Assembly (NCBI RefSeq): GCF_014646895.1
Contig: NZ_BMOD01000015.1
Location: 1 to 64,000 of the forward strand
DNA from: Deinococcus roseus
GTDB lineage: Bacteria > Deinococcota > Deinococci > Deinococcales > Deinococcaceae
DNA: 64,000 bases
Direction of reading: 5' to 3'
The stretch's first letter is position 1; each line of letters opens with the position of its first letter. Shown piece by piece: positions 8,615 to 19,300 of the stretch. Both the position numbers and the translations under genes were made by a program. The notes beneath the pieces were generated by a model. That model did not search any database and had not been told where the DNA came from. It was given only the letters and a program-made list of their open reading frames with translations.

Positions 8615-9079
8615 ATGAGTGAATTCATGCAGGAAGCTGGAGAAATCGCACTGCACAATGTGCGCAGCGGCAGAGGTGGGCCCTTTGGGGCTGTGATTGT
8701 CAAGGAGGGAAAAGTCATTGCCCGTGGGATGAACCTGGTCACCACCACCCCCGACCCCACCGCCCATGCTGAAGTGACTGCCATCCGGGAAGCCGCCAAA
8801 ATCCTGGGCACCTTTGACCTCTCTGGATGTGAAATCTACACCAGTTGCGAACCCTGCCCGATGTGCCTGGGGGCGATTTACTGGGCCAGACTGGACAAAA
8901 TTTATTATGCCTGCACCCAGGCAGATGCCGCAGAAATTGACTTCGATGATGAATTCATCTATCAGGAGTTCGCACGTCCCATAGAGGACCGCAGGCTTCC
9001 CATGATTCAGGAAGCCCGTGAAGAAGGCCTGAAAGCCTTCAAAGCCTGGCAGGAAAGCCAGAACAAGATCCAGTACTGA
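8615..9079 (+). CDS. guaD: Guanine deaminase, cytidine-deaminase fold
   Basis: Converts guanine to xanthine and ammonia in purine catabolism or salvage. The 154-residue protein has the zinc sites HAE (H51, catalytic E53) and PCPMC (C81, C84), and GGPFGAVIV, TAHAEVTAIR and CEPCPMCLGAIYWA, which align closely with what I recall of Bacillus GuaD; FDDEFIY and the C-terminal FKAWQ segment favour guanine over tRNA adenosine or cytidine as substrate. GGAGG lies five bases before ATG 8615; the longer frame upstream is the structured leader. A strong hairpin terminator follows. Confidence 0.9.
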   Translation: MSEFMQEAGEIALHNVRSGRGGPFGAVIVKEGKVIARGMNLVTTTPDPTAHAEVTAIREAAKILGTFDLSGCEIYTSCEPCPMCLGAIYWARLDKIYYACTQADAAEIDFDDEFIYQEFARPIEDRRLPMIQEAREEGLKAFKAWQESQNKIQY

Positions 9080-9093
9080 AAACCAGAAACTTT

Positions 9094-9140
9094 CCAGACA
9101 AGAAACTGGGCCAGCAGCCCAGTTTCTTGTCTGGTGTTTT
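9094..9140. terminator. Bidirectional terminator, 17-bp perfect stem
   Basis: CCAGACAAGAAACTGGG and its exact complement (9118-9134) flank a seven-base loop, followed on the plus strand by TGTTTTGCTTT. It separates guaD from the convergent DUF3105 gene. Confidence 0.85.
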
Positions 9141-9143
9141 GCT

Positions 9144-9725
9144 TTAAGGTTTGACGCCACCTGAACAGGGTGCACCTGGTTCAGGGGTGGTGGGACCATT
9201 GGTGTATTGGTCTGCAAAGTCCTTGATGGCCTTCTCATCCCATGTGCTGACCACCAGTTGCACCCCCCACACCGTCAGCACCACATCGGCAGTCTGTCTG
9301 GCTTCCAGGGACATCAGGCGGTAAGGGTTCCCTTTCACCAGGGTTTGCAGGAAAGCCAGTTTTCTGGCCTCGGTGGTGGGTTTGAAGGTCACCCAAAGGG
9401 CTCCGTGCTCCAGGCTGTGCAAGGCCATACGGGCATCAATGGTTTTCAGGTAAATGCCGCAATTGGCCCAGGTTGGATGATGCAATCCCATCACCGGAGG
9501 ATAAAAGGGATAATTCACTGGATCTGTGGCGTGAATCACCCCTGTGTTGCTGGCATCTTCATAAAATGTGATGGTTCCTGCGCTGCTCTTCTCGGTTTTG
9601 ATTTTCTTGAGAACAACTTTGCTGGCTGTGGTTTGCTGGGAGGTTTGCCCGGTCTGGGCCTGGGCCAGGGTGGCAACACCCAATACAGCAACAATTAAAA
9701 CATGGATTTTCATGGATTCAAGCAT
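9144..9725 (-). CDS. Exported DUF3105-like protein
   Basis: 193 residues with a signal peptide (MLESMKIHVLIVAVLGVATL, cleavage near AQA) followed by a domain with MGLHHPTWANCGIYLKTIDARMALHSLEHGALWV. The paired His-rich motifs, especially ALHSLEHGA, mark DUF3105, a family of exported or membrane-anchored proteins of unknown function. ATG 9725 has GGAGG nine bases upstream, but that GGAGG is part of the hairpin ending nspC; ATG 9713 (MKIHV) is the alternative. It lies downstream of nspC on the same strand. Confidence 0.8.
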   Translation of the reverse strand: MLESMKIHVLIVAVLGVATLAQAQTGQTSQQTTASKVVLKKIKTEKSSAGTITFYEDASNTGVIHATDPVNYPFYPPVMGLHHPTWANCGIYLKTIDARMALHSLEHGALWVTFKPTTEARKLAFLQTLVKGNPYRLMSLEARQTADVVLTVWGVQLVVSTWDEKAIKDFADQYTNGPTTPEPGAPCSGGVKP

Positions 9726-9759
9726 ACAAAAAGACCTCCACCCTGAGGTGAAGGTCTTT
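9726..9759 (-). terminator. Terminator of nspC, doubling as ribosome site
   Basis: Stem AAAGACCT.CACC/GGTG.AGGTCTTT followed on the minus strand by TTTTTG. The 3' arm contains the GGAGG (9739..9735) nearest to the next gene's start. Confidence 0.7.
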
Positions 9760-9772
9760 GAAACGTCCAACT

Positions 9773-10945
9773 TCAGCTCAATTTGGCCCTGAATTCCTCG
9801 TAGCTGAAATGCTTGACCAGCTTAAACTCGCCCTCCAGCGTCCAGATCCCGATGCTGGGGTGCTTGACCCCATTGAAGAAGGTGGTTTTCACCATGGTGT
9901 AATGGATCATGTCTTCAAAAACCACCCTGGAGCCCACCTGCAGTGGCTGGTCAAAAGAATAATCCCCGATGATGTCTCCAGCCAGACAGGTGCCCCCACC
10001 CAGACGGTAAGTGTGGGCTTTGACGCCAGGTTCATCTGCATTCAGGATGTCCGGGCGGTAAGGCATCTCCAGGCAGTCGGGCATGTGGGCCGAAACGCTG
10101 ACATCCAGCATGGCCAGGTTCATGCCATTGTCGAAAGCGTCCAGCACGCTGGACACCAGCCACCCGGTTTGCCAGCCCACCGCTTCACCGGGTTCCAGGA
10201 TCACATCCACATCCCACTTCTCCCGGAAGGCCTTGACCACCCGGATCAGGCGTTCCACATCGTAATTCTTGTTGGTGATGTGGTGGCCTCCACCGAAATT
10301 CACCCATTTCATGCTGGGCAACAAATCCCCAAATTTCTCCTCAACGGCTTTCAGGGTGCGCTCCAGGGTGTCGCTGTTCTTGGCGCTCAGGGTGTGAAAA
10401 TGCAGCCCATCAATGCCTTCCAGCAAGTCTTCGCGGAAATGGCTGCGGGTTACCCCCAGACGGGAAAAAGGCACGCAGGGATCGTAAAGGGGCACCTTGT
10501 TTTCGCTGTACTCGGGGTTGATACGGATGGCACAGCCAATGTGCTTGCCGGTGCGCTCTTTGTACGCCTCCACCTGACCTTTAAATCTCTCCCACTGGGT
10601 GAAGGTGTTGAAGGTGATGTGGTCTGCAAGGTCCAGAATTTCGGGAAATTCATCGTCGCTGTAGGCCGGGACGTACACGTGCACTTCCTTGCCCATCTCG
10701 TGTTTCGCCAGCAAGGCCTCGTTGAGGGAACTGGCGGTGGCTCCATACAGGTACTGCCGCACCATCGGGAAAGTGCTCCACATGCTGTAGCCTTTTAAAG
10801 CACAGATGATGTGGGCACCAGATTCGTCCTGCACACGCTTGAGGATTTCCAGGTTGTGTTTCAGACGGGATTCATCCAGCACAAAACAGGGGCTGGGCAT
10901 CTGGTCAAAAGGGATGTTTTCGACGGGGAAAATCTCGCTGCTCAT
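9773..10945 (-). CDS. nspC: Carboxynorspermidine/carboxyspermidine decarboxylase NspC
   Basis: PLP enzyme of the alanine-racemase-fold decarboxylases; it decarboxylates carboxy(nor)spermidine to (nor)spermidine. Seen: PSPCFVLDESRLKHNL at the N-terminus, the PLP lysine in ICALKGYSMW, LHFHTLSAKNSDTLERT, NFGGGHHIT, EPGEAVGWQTGWLVSSVLD and a C-terminal GGGTCLAGDIIGDY with the second-subunit cysteine region. 390 residues, the usual length. ATG 10945 has TATCCT seven bases upstream. The partner dehydrogenase is at 12713-13924, separated by one other gene. Confidence 0.93.
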   Translation of the reverse strand: MSSEIFPVENIPFDQMPSPCFVLDESRLKHNLEILKRVQDESGAHIICALKGYSMWSTFPMVRQYLYGATASSLNEALLAKHEMGKEVHVYVPAYSDDEFPEILDLADHITFNTFTQWERFKGQVEAYKERTGKHIGCAIRINPEYSENKVPLYDPCVPFSRLGVTRSHFREDLLEGIDGLHFHTLSAKNSDTLERTLKAVEEKFGDLLPSMKWVNFGGGHHITNKNYDVERLIRVVKAFREKWDVDVILEPGEAVGWQTGWLVSSVLDAFDNGMNLAMLDVSVSAHMPDCLEMPYRPDILNADEPGVKAHTYRLGGGTCLAGDIIGDYSFDQPLQVGSRVVFEDMIHYTMVKTTFFNGVKHPSIGIWTLEGEFKLVKHFSYEEFRAKLS

Positions 10946-10997
10946 CCTAAAGAGGATACACCGTCCAGGGTTGAGAACCATCAGCTTTTGTGCTTTC

Positions 10998-12647
10998 TCA
11001 AGAGAAAAAATGAGACAGAAACCGCAGAACCACAGAAGCCACCAACAACACCCACCAGTATTCAAGCCACTTTTTCCATTTTGCTGGCTTGATTTTTTCC
11101 TTTTCTTCTTGTTCTTCTTCCAGAGCTGCTTGATGAAACCCCCACCAGGACAATGAAGAAACGCTTTCCATAAAACCCAACATGGCTTTTCCATACCAGG
11201 GCAGGTGCAGGTTGAGTCTGGGACGATGCAGCAGGTATTCTGCATATTCCAGATCATCTGGTGATGCTTTTCCACGATGAGGCACCAGTCTGCCCTGATC
11301 ATCAAAAGCCAGACGACCCGATTTCAGCAAGTTGCCCAGTTTCAAACAGGCCTTTCCATGTCCTGCATCTGCAGCCAGATAGAGGTAATGAAACCTCTGA
11401 TGTGGATGCAATTGGAAAACTTTCCGGTACCATCCAAAAAACCGATAAACCAGATGGGCGCAATAATCACTTCCCTGGTCTGCTGTGACCAGCACTTTGC
11501 GCATTCTCACCTGGAAGGATTCTTTAAGCCCATCCGATTTGTCTCGCAAGTATTCGGCATACACCTTGCCTGCTTGTACAGCTCCCTCATTCAGTGCCCA
11601 TTCCAACCAGAAGTGAGGTGGGTGTTGTGGATCCATCGCTTGATCATTCACTAGGGCCTGCCCCAGCATGGGCAGGGCTTCCAGGTCGCCATCTTCTGCT
11701 CGCCAGCTCAGGTACTCAAACATTTTTCTGGACAGGGAATTTTTCTTTTCCAGCACCTCATCTGCCAGATACTCTGCCTTGCCAATGGTCTGCCGCCTGA
11801 TGGTGTCCCTGTCCAGATCCATGCGCTCTTCCAACAAGGCCAGTGCCTGGGGTTCATTCACGAAGTGCAAATAATACACCTTGCTGTAATAAAACCTTGT
11901 GTGGTATGGAATGGCCTCTTCTATGGCCTTCAGTGCTTCAGGAACATTGTTCTGGAAATGAAACAGGTGGTGGGAAAGATTGGCATGAAACTCTCCCCAC
12001 AACAAGTAGAGGTCTTCTCGTTGCAGCTTGTCCTGCTGGGCTTCAATGAAATGAAACATGTGATCTCTGGAGCCGCCCCATTCCTGCCGCAGGGTGTTCA
12101 ACAAGGTAACACGCAACAGCAAGCTCCGAGGATGCACCTCAATCCCTTGCTGGTACCACTCAGGAAATTGCTGTTTTTGAATGTCCTGCACAGACAGTCT
12201 GTTTCCATGGACATGTTGCACATGTCCCAACAGCACATAAGACAACAACGGTCTGGCCGTCAGGTTAAGGCTGGCTTCTGCAGCCTGACGGGCAAGCTGC
12301 AAGAAATGGTGCAAGCCCCTTCTTCCCCGGTCTGAAACATGATTGAACGTTGCTCCACCCCTATACAGCCAAGCTTGCCCCAGAAGCCATCTGGCTTGCG
12401 CCAACCGTGCAGCGTATGAGTGAGGCATGCGCTCTACCCAGCGGGACAACATCTGTCCCAGCGTCTTGAACTGAGAATCAAATGCAGAAAAGACACTATT
12501 GAAATCATCTTCTGCAAGATTGCCCTGCTCAAACTGAGCTTGCAAACCATTCAAATACAGATCAAGCTCTTCACATCTGATTTCACGCAATAAGCGAAGA
12601 ATTTCGGCAGGATTTTTGATCTGCAGCTGGGGTTGAGCTTCTGTCAT
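10998..12647 (-). CDS. DUF4034-like protein with Sel1-type repeats and C-terminal anchor
   Basis: 549 residues. Residues ~1-280 are helical with WLYRGGATFNHVSD and helix-rich repeats resembling DUF4034. Residues ~310-460 contain Sel1/TPR-like segments (AGHGKACLKLGNLLKSG). The last 50 residues hold a charged stretch (EEEQEEKEKIKPAKWKKW) and one hydrophobic helix, so the protein is probably tail-anchored with a cytosolic helical scaffold. Role unknown. It lies between the polyamine dehydrogenase and decarboxylase genes on the same strand, with a hairpin before it. TATTCT stands eight bases upstream of ATG. More AT-rich than its neighbours. Confidence 0.75.
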   Translation of the reverse strand: MTEAQPQLQIKNPAEILRLLREIRCEELDLYLNGLQAQFEQGNLAEDDFNSVFSAFDSQFKTLGQMLSRWVERMPHSYAARLAQARWLLGQAWLYRGGATFNHVSDRGRRGLHHFLQLARQAAEASLNLTARPLLSYVLLGHVQHVHGNRLSVQDIQKQQFPEWYQQGIEVHPRSLLLRVTLLNTLRQEWGGSRDHMFHFIEAQQDKLQREDLYLLWGEFHANLSHHLFHFQNNVPEALKAIEEAIPYHTRFYYSKVYYLHFVNEPQALALLEERMDLDRDTIRRQTIGKAEYLADEVLEKKNSLSRKMFEYLSWRAEDGDLEALPMLGQALVNDQAMDPQHPPHFWLEWALNEGAVQAGKVYAEYLRDKSDGLKESFQVRMRKVLVTADQGSDYCAHLVYRFFGWYRKVFQLHPHQRFHYLYLAADAGHGKACLKLGNLLKSGRLAFDDQGRLVPHRGKASPDDLEYAEYLLHRPRLNLHLPWYGKAMLGFMESVSSLSWWGFHQAALEEEQEEKEKIKPAKWKKWLEYWWVLLVASVVLRFLSHFFS

Positions 12648-12661
12648 ATGACATCAGAATA

Positions 12662-12690
12662 AAGGCTGAATGCTTTAAGCATTCAGCCTT
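12662..12690 (-). terminator. Terminator after the dehydrogenase gene
   Basis: Twelve-base stem AAGGCTGAATGC/GCATTCAGCCTT with a five-base loop; the following TTTATT is a weak T tract. Confidence 0.7.
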
Positions 12691-12712
12691 CAACTAGACG
12701 ATCAAAAGTGGT

Positions 12713-13924
<1,212 letters not shown>

Positions 13925-14010
13925 AAAAGACCTCCTAAAAGCTTCCCGGCATCACGGGTTTCAGCAAGTCCATATTCTAACCCACAAGCGTCAGAGAATG
14001 TCCAGAACTG

Positions 14011-14048
14011 AAAAAGCCAGAAAGCGCAGGCTTTCACCTGCGCTCTGG
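14011..14048 (-). terminator. Terminator of the VWD lipoprotein gene
   Basis: Stem CCAGAGCGCAGG/CCTGCGCTTTCTGG with the loop TGAAAG followed by CTTTTTC on the minus strand. Confidence 0.8.
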
Positions 14049-14074
14049 AACTGGACAATTTTGATCTTGAAACT

Positions 14075-17000
14075 TTAAGGAAGCGGGATCACGTCATGGC
14101 GGGTGGCAGACAGAGAAGTGCCCGAGGAAAACCCTGCATAAACTTTGCCGGGCAGGTTGATGCTCTGCGGCACGGACCATTCCAGCGTCTGCATCCTGGG
14201 CAGGCCTGCATCAACAATTCCTTTGATGGTGCGTGTGGAGGGATTCCAGCTGATGTCCAGGGTGTGCTCCTGACCATCAGACAGGAAGAAGTTCAGCAGC
14301 CTGGAAGGTCCAAAAATGTTTGGGTCAGCAAGGACCTTGATGTACAGGCTGTCTCCATGAGAACCTGAACCTGTGAACACTTCAAAAGCCATAACCCCCT
14401 CAGGAAGGCCATCCACACCCAGACCGCATCCTGTGGTGCCCAGGGTTTGTGGGCGCTGGGTCATCCAGGCGTAAGCCAGACCGCAAGAGGCGTACATGTC
14501 TTCTCCCACATCAAACCTGAATTTCTGGGTGAAGGGACGGGAGAGGTCCAGAGGCACACTGCTGTACACAGCGCCCACTTCCTGGTTGCTGGTTCCCGGG
14601 GTCAGCACCATTTTTCCATCGGGGCTTTCTGAAGCTGTGCCCAGGTAGCACCAGTAACTGGCACAGGTTTTGACCTGCACAGGCACGTTCACGGCAAAGC
14701 CATTGCGGGTGGCAGTGAGGGTGTAAGTTCCGGGCGTGGTGGGGGCAGTGTAGGTGACCTGCAAGCCCGTACCAGCAATGGTCCCGGCACTGGCAGACCA
14801 GCTCAGACCTGTTGCACTGAGGGCCTGGGCGGTCAGTTGCACGGTGCGTCCCGGTTCCAGTTCGAGGGTTCTGGGAAAGACGGCCAGGAAGTTCTGTTGC
14901 AGGTAAGGTTCCCTGTAAGGATCAGAAATCCTCTGGGATGCACTGTCTGGATTGAGGGCCACATCATAAATGCAGCTGTTCAGCACCTCTGCAGGTAAAA
15001 TGGGTTCTGGTGCACGCAAACAGATCCCACGGGCATAGGCTTTGCGTTCTGCACTCAGGTTCTCGAAGGTCACGATTTCCTGGGGAAAATTCACATCGGT
15101 GAAATCTGCAGTGGTCTGACCCTCAGCGTAATCAAAGAGGGATTCCTGCTGACCAATGCGCCAGGCATGCCCAAAAACCCGGTGGATGTCCTGTGCACTG
15201 GGCTGTCCCAGCACAGTTCCGTTGGGCAATTTGAAATCATCTGAAGTGTCGTTGTTGCGGTTCCCCAGCAAGCCCACCAGACGGGCTGCACGGCTGCCGG
15301 ACGGCACCACCCGCAAGTCATCCCCGATGAGCCTGGCATAAGACCCATCTGGCCAGTGCACACTGAGCCGGTTGGGGGTGAAGCCTGCAAATTGCTCAAT
15401 GCTGAGGTACCCTCCATGGGGCAGGTGCAGGGCTTCTGTTCCCTGCGGCACAGGCAGACCATTAACCTTGATGCCGTCAGGATAGATGCCCACCCGGTCT
15501 CCATTCACCCGGAAAGCAAACGCCTGATTGTAGGAGACCACGCTGGGAGCCTGTCCTGCCTGGGTGCGCACCTGAATTTCAAACCCTGCAGCATCAAGAG
15601 GATCTCTGGTCAGCACAAATTCTCCAACGTTTTGCAGGTCGTAGAGGGTCCCGTCCTGGGTTTTCAGGTGAGGGTCGCCTCCGGTTCCAGCGGGTGGTGG
15701 CGGAGCCGGAGGCGTGGGAGGTTGAGGTGGCTGGCCATCACAATTCACCTGAACGCTGCCTGCAAAACCCGAGGTGGGCACCTGATCAAACATTTTGTTT
15801 TCGGAGAGCAGGGTGATTCTGGCGTTGCTGTTGATCCTGTCACACAACTCCTGGGTGATGGAAATGGTCTGGGAGGTCAGGAACGCTGCCTGCTGGGTGC
15901 CTGCACTGGCGGTCACACCGGTCAGGCGCTCGCTGGGGTACAGCACGCTGTTGGGATTGAGCCAGACTGAGCCCGTGCCTGCATACACATTGAACCAGCG
16001 CACATCGGAAAATTTTGGAATTTTGGCCTGGCCTTTCAGCACCAATGTGTCTCCCACCTTCACCGTCAGGGGGGAAGCATTCACCGGGCTGCCATTGAGC
16101 AAAACAGACAGGGTGTCTTTTTCTGGAGCGGCATAAAGCGGCTGGGGCAGGATCACCAGGGGGGTGAATTCATAGGATCCGATTTTTTTCAATCCAATTT
16201 TGGAAAGGAAGGTGTTGAGCTCCTCATCCATCTGGACTTTGGCCCGCAATTCACCCTGGATCACCGCAGTCGAAGGGGTCATTTCATGCTCGGTGACGTA
16301 GGCATCGTTGGCCCAGTTGAGTTTGCCCACCGGACCGATTTTGGCATCAATCACTTCCAGTTCCAGCACTTCGGTGATGCTGCCCAGTTTCTTGGCCAGA
16401 CTGGGGAAGAAGTTCTCAATGGCCCCCACCACCACCCCGCCCACCTGCAAGATCCCCCTGGCATAACCATAACCGTACAGTTCGGTGCCCACACTCACCT
16501 GGGTGGGGTTGTTCATCAGGTCAATGCTGCCGGTCAGTTTGGGATCCAGGGTGTTGGTGAAGCGGGGATCGCTGCCCAGACCTGAACCAAAATGAAACGG
16601 AGCTTCCGCCCGCAGGTTGAGTTTGATCTGGGTGCCCACTTCTCCATTCACACTCAGGTCGATTTTGGCCCCATATTTGGCGGCAGGGGCCAGCAACACC
16701 GACACCAGTCCGAAAATTGGGAAGACTTTCTTGTCATCGAACAGGGTGCAGGAGACTTTTGCTGTCACTTTGGCTTTGGCGAGGATGCTGGCATCCACCC
16801 CGATGTTGCCGTCCAGAAAAAAGCCCAGGGCTTTGATGGTGTCGTCTTCGATCACCAGGTCCACATCTGGCGAGAAACTGAAAATCGGAGTGAAGGTGGG
16901 TTCAATGGATCCCTGACTGACGGTGAGCGTGCAATTGTCCATGGCTCCCGTTTTCTGGATGGTGTTCTGGTTCGCAGATGCCTGATTTCCAAACATCACG

Positions 17001-17821
17001 GTCTGCCACTCATCCCCACGGGTGTCTTCAGGCTTCACACTGAAGCGCACGCTTTTCAGGTACTCGGTGACCAGGCCGCGCCTGAGGCGCACCAGGCTGT
17101 AATCCCCACGGGTTTGCACCGAGAGCACCGTGCCCATCACGGCTTTGCCTTCCAGACCCAGCACACGCTCTCCCACTTTTGGTGGTGTTCCATACACCAC
17201 AATGGGGATTTCCAGCACTCCTTCTGGTTTGGGGCTGCCAGAGGGCACCCGGTAGGCATCTCCCACCTCCTGCTGTGTGAAGGTTCCAATCATGCCTGCC
17301 TTTGGATCAAGGTGCTTGAGCGGATAGGTCTGGGCTGTGGCCCCCACAGGAATGATGGGCAGGGGATAGACAATCTGACTGTCCCTCAGGGTCACGGTTC
17401 CTGCCGTGGGTTCCGCCACCGTGATGGTCACAGGATTGGACAGCAGTTTTCTGGAGGTTTTTCCCCTCGCATACACAAAACCGCCATTCCCATTCAGGCT
17501 TTTGACGGTGGCACTCAAGCCACCTTTTGAGGGGATGACCTGCAGATTTGGGGTGCTGATCCATTCCAGTTCCTCCGAGAAAGGCTGCTTGCGGCCTTCC
17601 ACATTGGAATCAAAGACCTCCACGGTCAGGGTGACATAACGGTCCATGGGGCGCAGGGTGGCCCCTGCAGGAGAAACAAGCAGTGAACGGGTTTCAATGG
17701 GCAGTGGAACCTGCTCCTGGAACACCGCCTGGGATTGGGGGGCGTTCAGGGTCGGCAAAGATTGAGAGCAGGCGGTGAGCAGCACCGTCAGCCCCAGCAG
17801 CAAAGCACCTGGTTTTTGCAT
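14075..17821 (-). CDS. Large lipoprotein with VWD domain and lectin-like C-terminus
   Basis: 1248 residues. A lipoprotein signal (LLGLTVLLTACSQ) is followed by about 680 residues of beta-rich sequence, then a proline hinge (PPQPPTPPAPPPPAG) and a von Willebrand type D domain at about 710-870: GGDPHLKTQDGTLYDLQNVGEF, then LVGLLGNRNNDTSDDF. Next come an Ig-like stretch (LSATGLSWSASAGTI) and a C-terminal legume-lectin-like beta sandwich (FRFDVGEDM, DISWNPSTRTIKG). Probably outer-surface, binding or structural. Cysteines are few compared with animal VWD domains. No catalytic motif seen. It stands alone with its own terminator. Confidence 0.85.
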   Translation of the reverse strand: MQKPGALLLGLTVLLTACSQSLPTLNAPQSQAVFQEQVPLPIETRSLLVSPAGATLRPMDRYVTLTVEVFDSNVEGRKQPFSEELEWISTPNLQVIPSKGGLSATVKSLNGNGGFVYARGKTSRKLLSNPVTITVAEPTAGTVTLRDSQIVYPLPIIPVGATAQTYPLKHLDPKAGMIGTFTQQEVGDAYRVPSGSPKPEGVLEIPIVVYGTPPKVGERVLGLEGKAVMGTVLSVQTRGDYSLVRLRRGLVTEYLKSVRFSVKPEDTRGDEWQTVMFGNQASANQNTIQKTGAMDNCTLTVSQGSIEPTFTPIFSFSPDVDLVIEDDTIKALGFFLDGNIGVDASILAKAKVTAKVSCTLFDDKKVFPIFGLVSVLLAPAAKYGAKIDLSVNGEVGTQIKLNLRAEAPFHFGSGLGSDPRFTNTLDPKLTGSIDLMNNPTQVSVGTELYGYGYARGILQVGGVVVGAIENFFPSLAKKLGSITEVLELEVIDAKIGPVGKLNWANDAYVTEHEMTPSTAVIQGELRAKVQMDEELNTFLSKIGLKKIGSYEFTPLVILPQPLYAAPEKDTLSVLLNGSPVNASPLTVKVGDTLVLKGQAKIPKFSDVRWFNVYAGTGSVWLNPNSVLYPSERLTGVTASAGTQQAAFLTSQTISITQELCDRINSNARITLLSENKMFDQVPTSGFAGSVQVNCDGQPPQPPTPPAPPPPAGTGGDPHLKTQDGTLYDLQNVGEFVLTRDPLDAAGFEIQVRTQAGQAPSVVSYNQAFAFRVNGDRVGIYPDGIKVNGLPVPQGTEALHLPHGGYLSIEQFAGFTPNRLSVHWPDGSYARLIGDDLRVVPSGSRAARLVGLLGNRNNDTSDDFKLPNGTVLGQPSAQDIHRVFGHAWRIGQQESLFDYAEGQTTADFTDVNFPQEIVTFENLSAERKAYARGICLRAPEPILPAEVLNSCIYDVALNPDSASQRISDPYREPYLQQNFLAVFPRTLELEPGRTVQLTAQALSATGLSWSASAGTIAGTGLQVTYTAPTTPGTYTLTATRNGFAVNVPVQVKTCASYWCYLGTASESPDGKMVLTPGTSNQEVGAVYSSVPLDLSRPFTQKFRFDVGEDMYASCGLAYAWMTQRPQTLGTTGCGLGVDGLPEGVMAFEVFTGSGSHGDSLYIKVLADPNIFGPSRLLNFFLSDGQEHTLDISWNPSTRTIKGIVDAGLPRMQTLEWSVPQSINLPGKVYAGFSSGTSLSATRHDVIPLP

Positions 17822-18020
17822 GGCTTGACCTTTCAGGATTCAATTGAAGGACCCTTCCAGAACCGGAAGCCCCCTCTGTAAAAGATGTTAAAAATCCTGA
17901 ATGTTCAACGGTTGCTGCGTTTGAACATTGAAGTGGGCCTCACATAAGCCCTTCAGCGTAATTCATGCCCGTTCATGTGGCAGACGCAGTTTTGATGCTC
18001 CTTGCCTATTCTGGATTCAT

Positions 18021-18761
18021 ATGACGAACCACTTTCAGGCCATTGGTTTTCCCATCTTCTCCCAGGAGGATTTCATCAAACTGGCCCAGATGACCCACCA
18101 GAAAGGCCAGCAGATCCAGACCACCCAGGGGAAATACATTTTCTGGAATGTGGGGAGCGGCATTGAACTCTGGGGTCAACTGGATCAGAACAATGTTTTC
18201 ATCGGGCTCAACCCGCATTTTTCGGGCCGTTCACGCCTCAGCATGGGCCTGACCCGCAAGGTCACCAGTGATCCGCAGGACCTGGATGGAGCCTACTACG
18301 CCTGGGCAGGGGCACAAACCGGTCCCGAGGATGGAGAATACCCCCTGCTGTTTGACTGTCCGGATTTTCTGGTGCATGCCCGCATGATGCTGCCCAGCAT
18401 CCACCGGGTGCAGGTGGCGGCCTTTGCCCACGACCTCAAGGTCTACACCAACGAGAAACATTATCAGGAGGCCAGGGAATCAGGACCTGCCTTTGCCACC
18501 GAGTCCTTCATTCCTTCCGGTCTGTTTGGGGACAGAGAGCAGCCATATGGGATGTTCACAGGAACCGTACAGTACGCCTTCACCATCACCAATCCAGTCA
18601 CCCAGGAAACCTTCCACCATGCTGTGGTGAAAACCCTGGGAGGTGAATACGATGTGATCATCCACCCGGATTTGCTGTACAGCGATTTGCAGCCCGGAAA
18701 CATCGTGCAGGGGAATTTCTGGCTGACCGGAAAGATTCTGGGCAACCAGATCATCCTCTAA
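18021..18761 (+). CDS. Conserved-looking protein of unknown function, 246 aa
   Basis: A cytosolic protein with strong motif-like segments: GIELWGQLDQ, DGAYYAWAGAQTGPEDGEYPLLFD, RVQVAAFAHDLKVY, ATESFIPSGLF, MFTGTVQYAFTITNPVT and VKTLGGEYDVIIHPDLL. It resembles an uncharacterised family spread in several phyla, but I know no function. ATG 18021 has TATTCT eight bases upstream; the upstream extension to 17928 has no ribosome site. Followed by a clear terminator. Confidence 0.75.
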   Translation: MTNHFQAIGFPIFSQEDFIKLAQMTHQKGQQIQTTQGKYIFWNVGSGIELWGQLDQNNVFIGLNPHFSGRSRLSMGLTRKVTSDPQDLDGAYYAWAGAQTGPEDGEYPLLFDCPDFLVHARMMLPSIHRVQVAAFAHDLKVYTNEKHYQEARESGPAFATESFIPSGLFGDREQPYGMFTGTVQYAFTITNPVTQETFHHAVVKTLGGEYDVIIHPDLLYSDLQPGNIVQGNFWLTGKILGNQIIL

Positions 18762-18773
18762 AGACATCTCAAA

Positions 18774-18806
18774 ACAAAAAGGCGCACTCTGGGTGCGCCT
18801 TTCTTT
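18774..18806. terminator. Bidirectional terminator
   Basis: AAAGGCGCAC/GTGCGCCTTT stem between two convergent genes, T-rich on both strands. Confidence 0.8.
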
Positions 18807-18823
18807 ATTTCAAATCGGGGTTT

Positions 18824-19300
18824 TCAGAATGTGATTCCCACCGGATACCCTGTCTGAGGGTCAAGCTTCCCCTCAAACCCCTCGCCGTAATAAGCGCTGA
18901 GCACCCGAATCTGGCCCAGAATCTGGCCATTCACCTCATCAAGTTCCTCGGCGGGAATCCACAGCTCCTGATGGTAGCGGTCCCCGACAATCTGGATCTC
19001 GTAGCGGGTGATGAAGGCACCGGGCACCTCGAACGCCGTCACAAAACCACAGTGGGAGTTCATTTTTGTGTTCCAGTCCCGGGCAATTTCTTCTGCATAT
19101 TCAAAATTGAGCACCGGATAGAAAATGGGCTGGTCGGGCAACCTGGGCGGGTAAGCCTGGTATCCCGTGTCCTGAATGAGCTCCAGTTCCCTGAGCCCAA
19201 CCGGGCGGTACAGGGTCACGGCATCGGGCAAGTCCGGCCAGGGAAGGGTCCGTTCTGCATTTCTGGGGAACAAAGTGTCAATCCAGCTCTGGTCACGCAT
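18824..19300 (-). CDS. ADP-ribosylation/crystallin J1-like protein
   Basis: 158 residues with VTLYRPVGLRELELI, QAYPPRLPDQPIFYPVLNFEYAEEIARDWN, GFVTAFEVPGAFITRYEIQIVG and ELWIPAEELDEVN. These match a small bacterial family often labelled ADP-ribosylation/crystallin J1 whose role is not established. The start is ATG 19300 with TAAAAT exactly six bases before it, so probably leaderless. Confidence 0.75.
   Translation of the reverse strand: MRDQSWIDTLFPRNAERTLPWPDLPDAVTLYRPVGLRELELIQDTGYQAYPPRLPDQPIFYPVLNFEYAEEIARDWNTKMNSHCGFVTAFEVPGAFITRYEIQIVGDRYHQELWIPAEELDEVNGQILGQIRVLSAYYGEGFEGKLDPQTGYPVGITF

Noticed and set aside
16592..17530. 312-codon plus-strand frame
   Set aside because: Antisense to the VWD lipoprotein gene; rich in His/Gln without family features.
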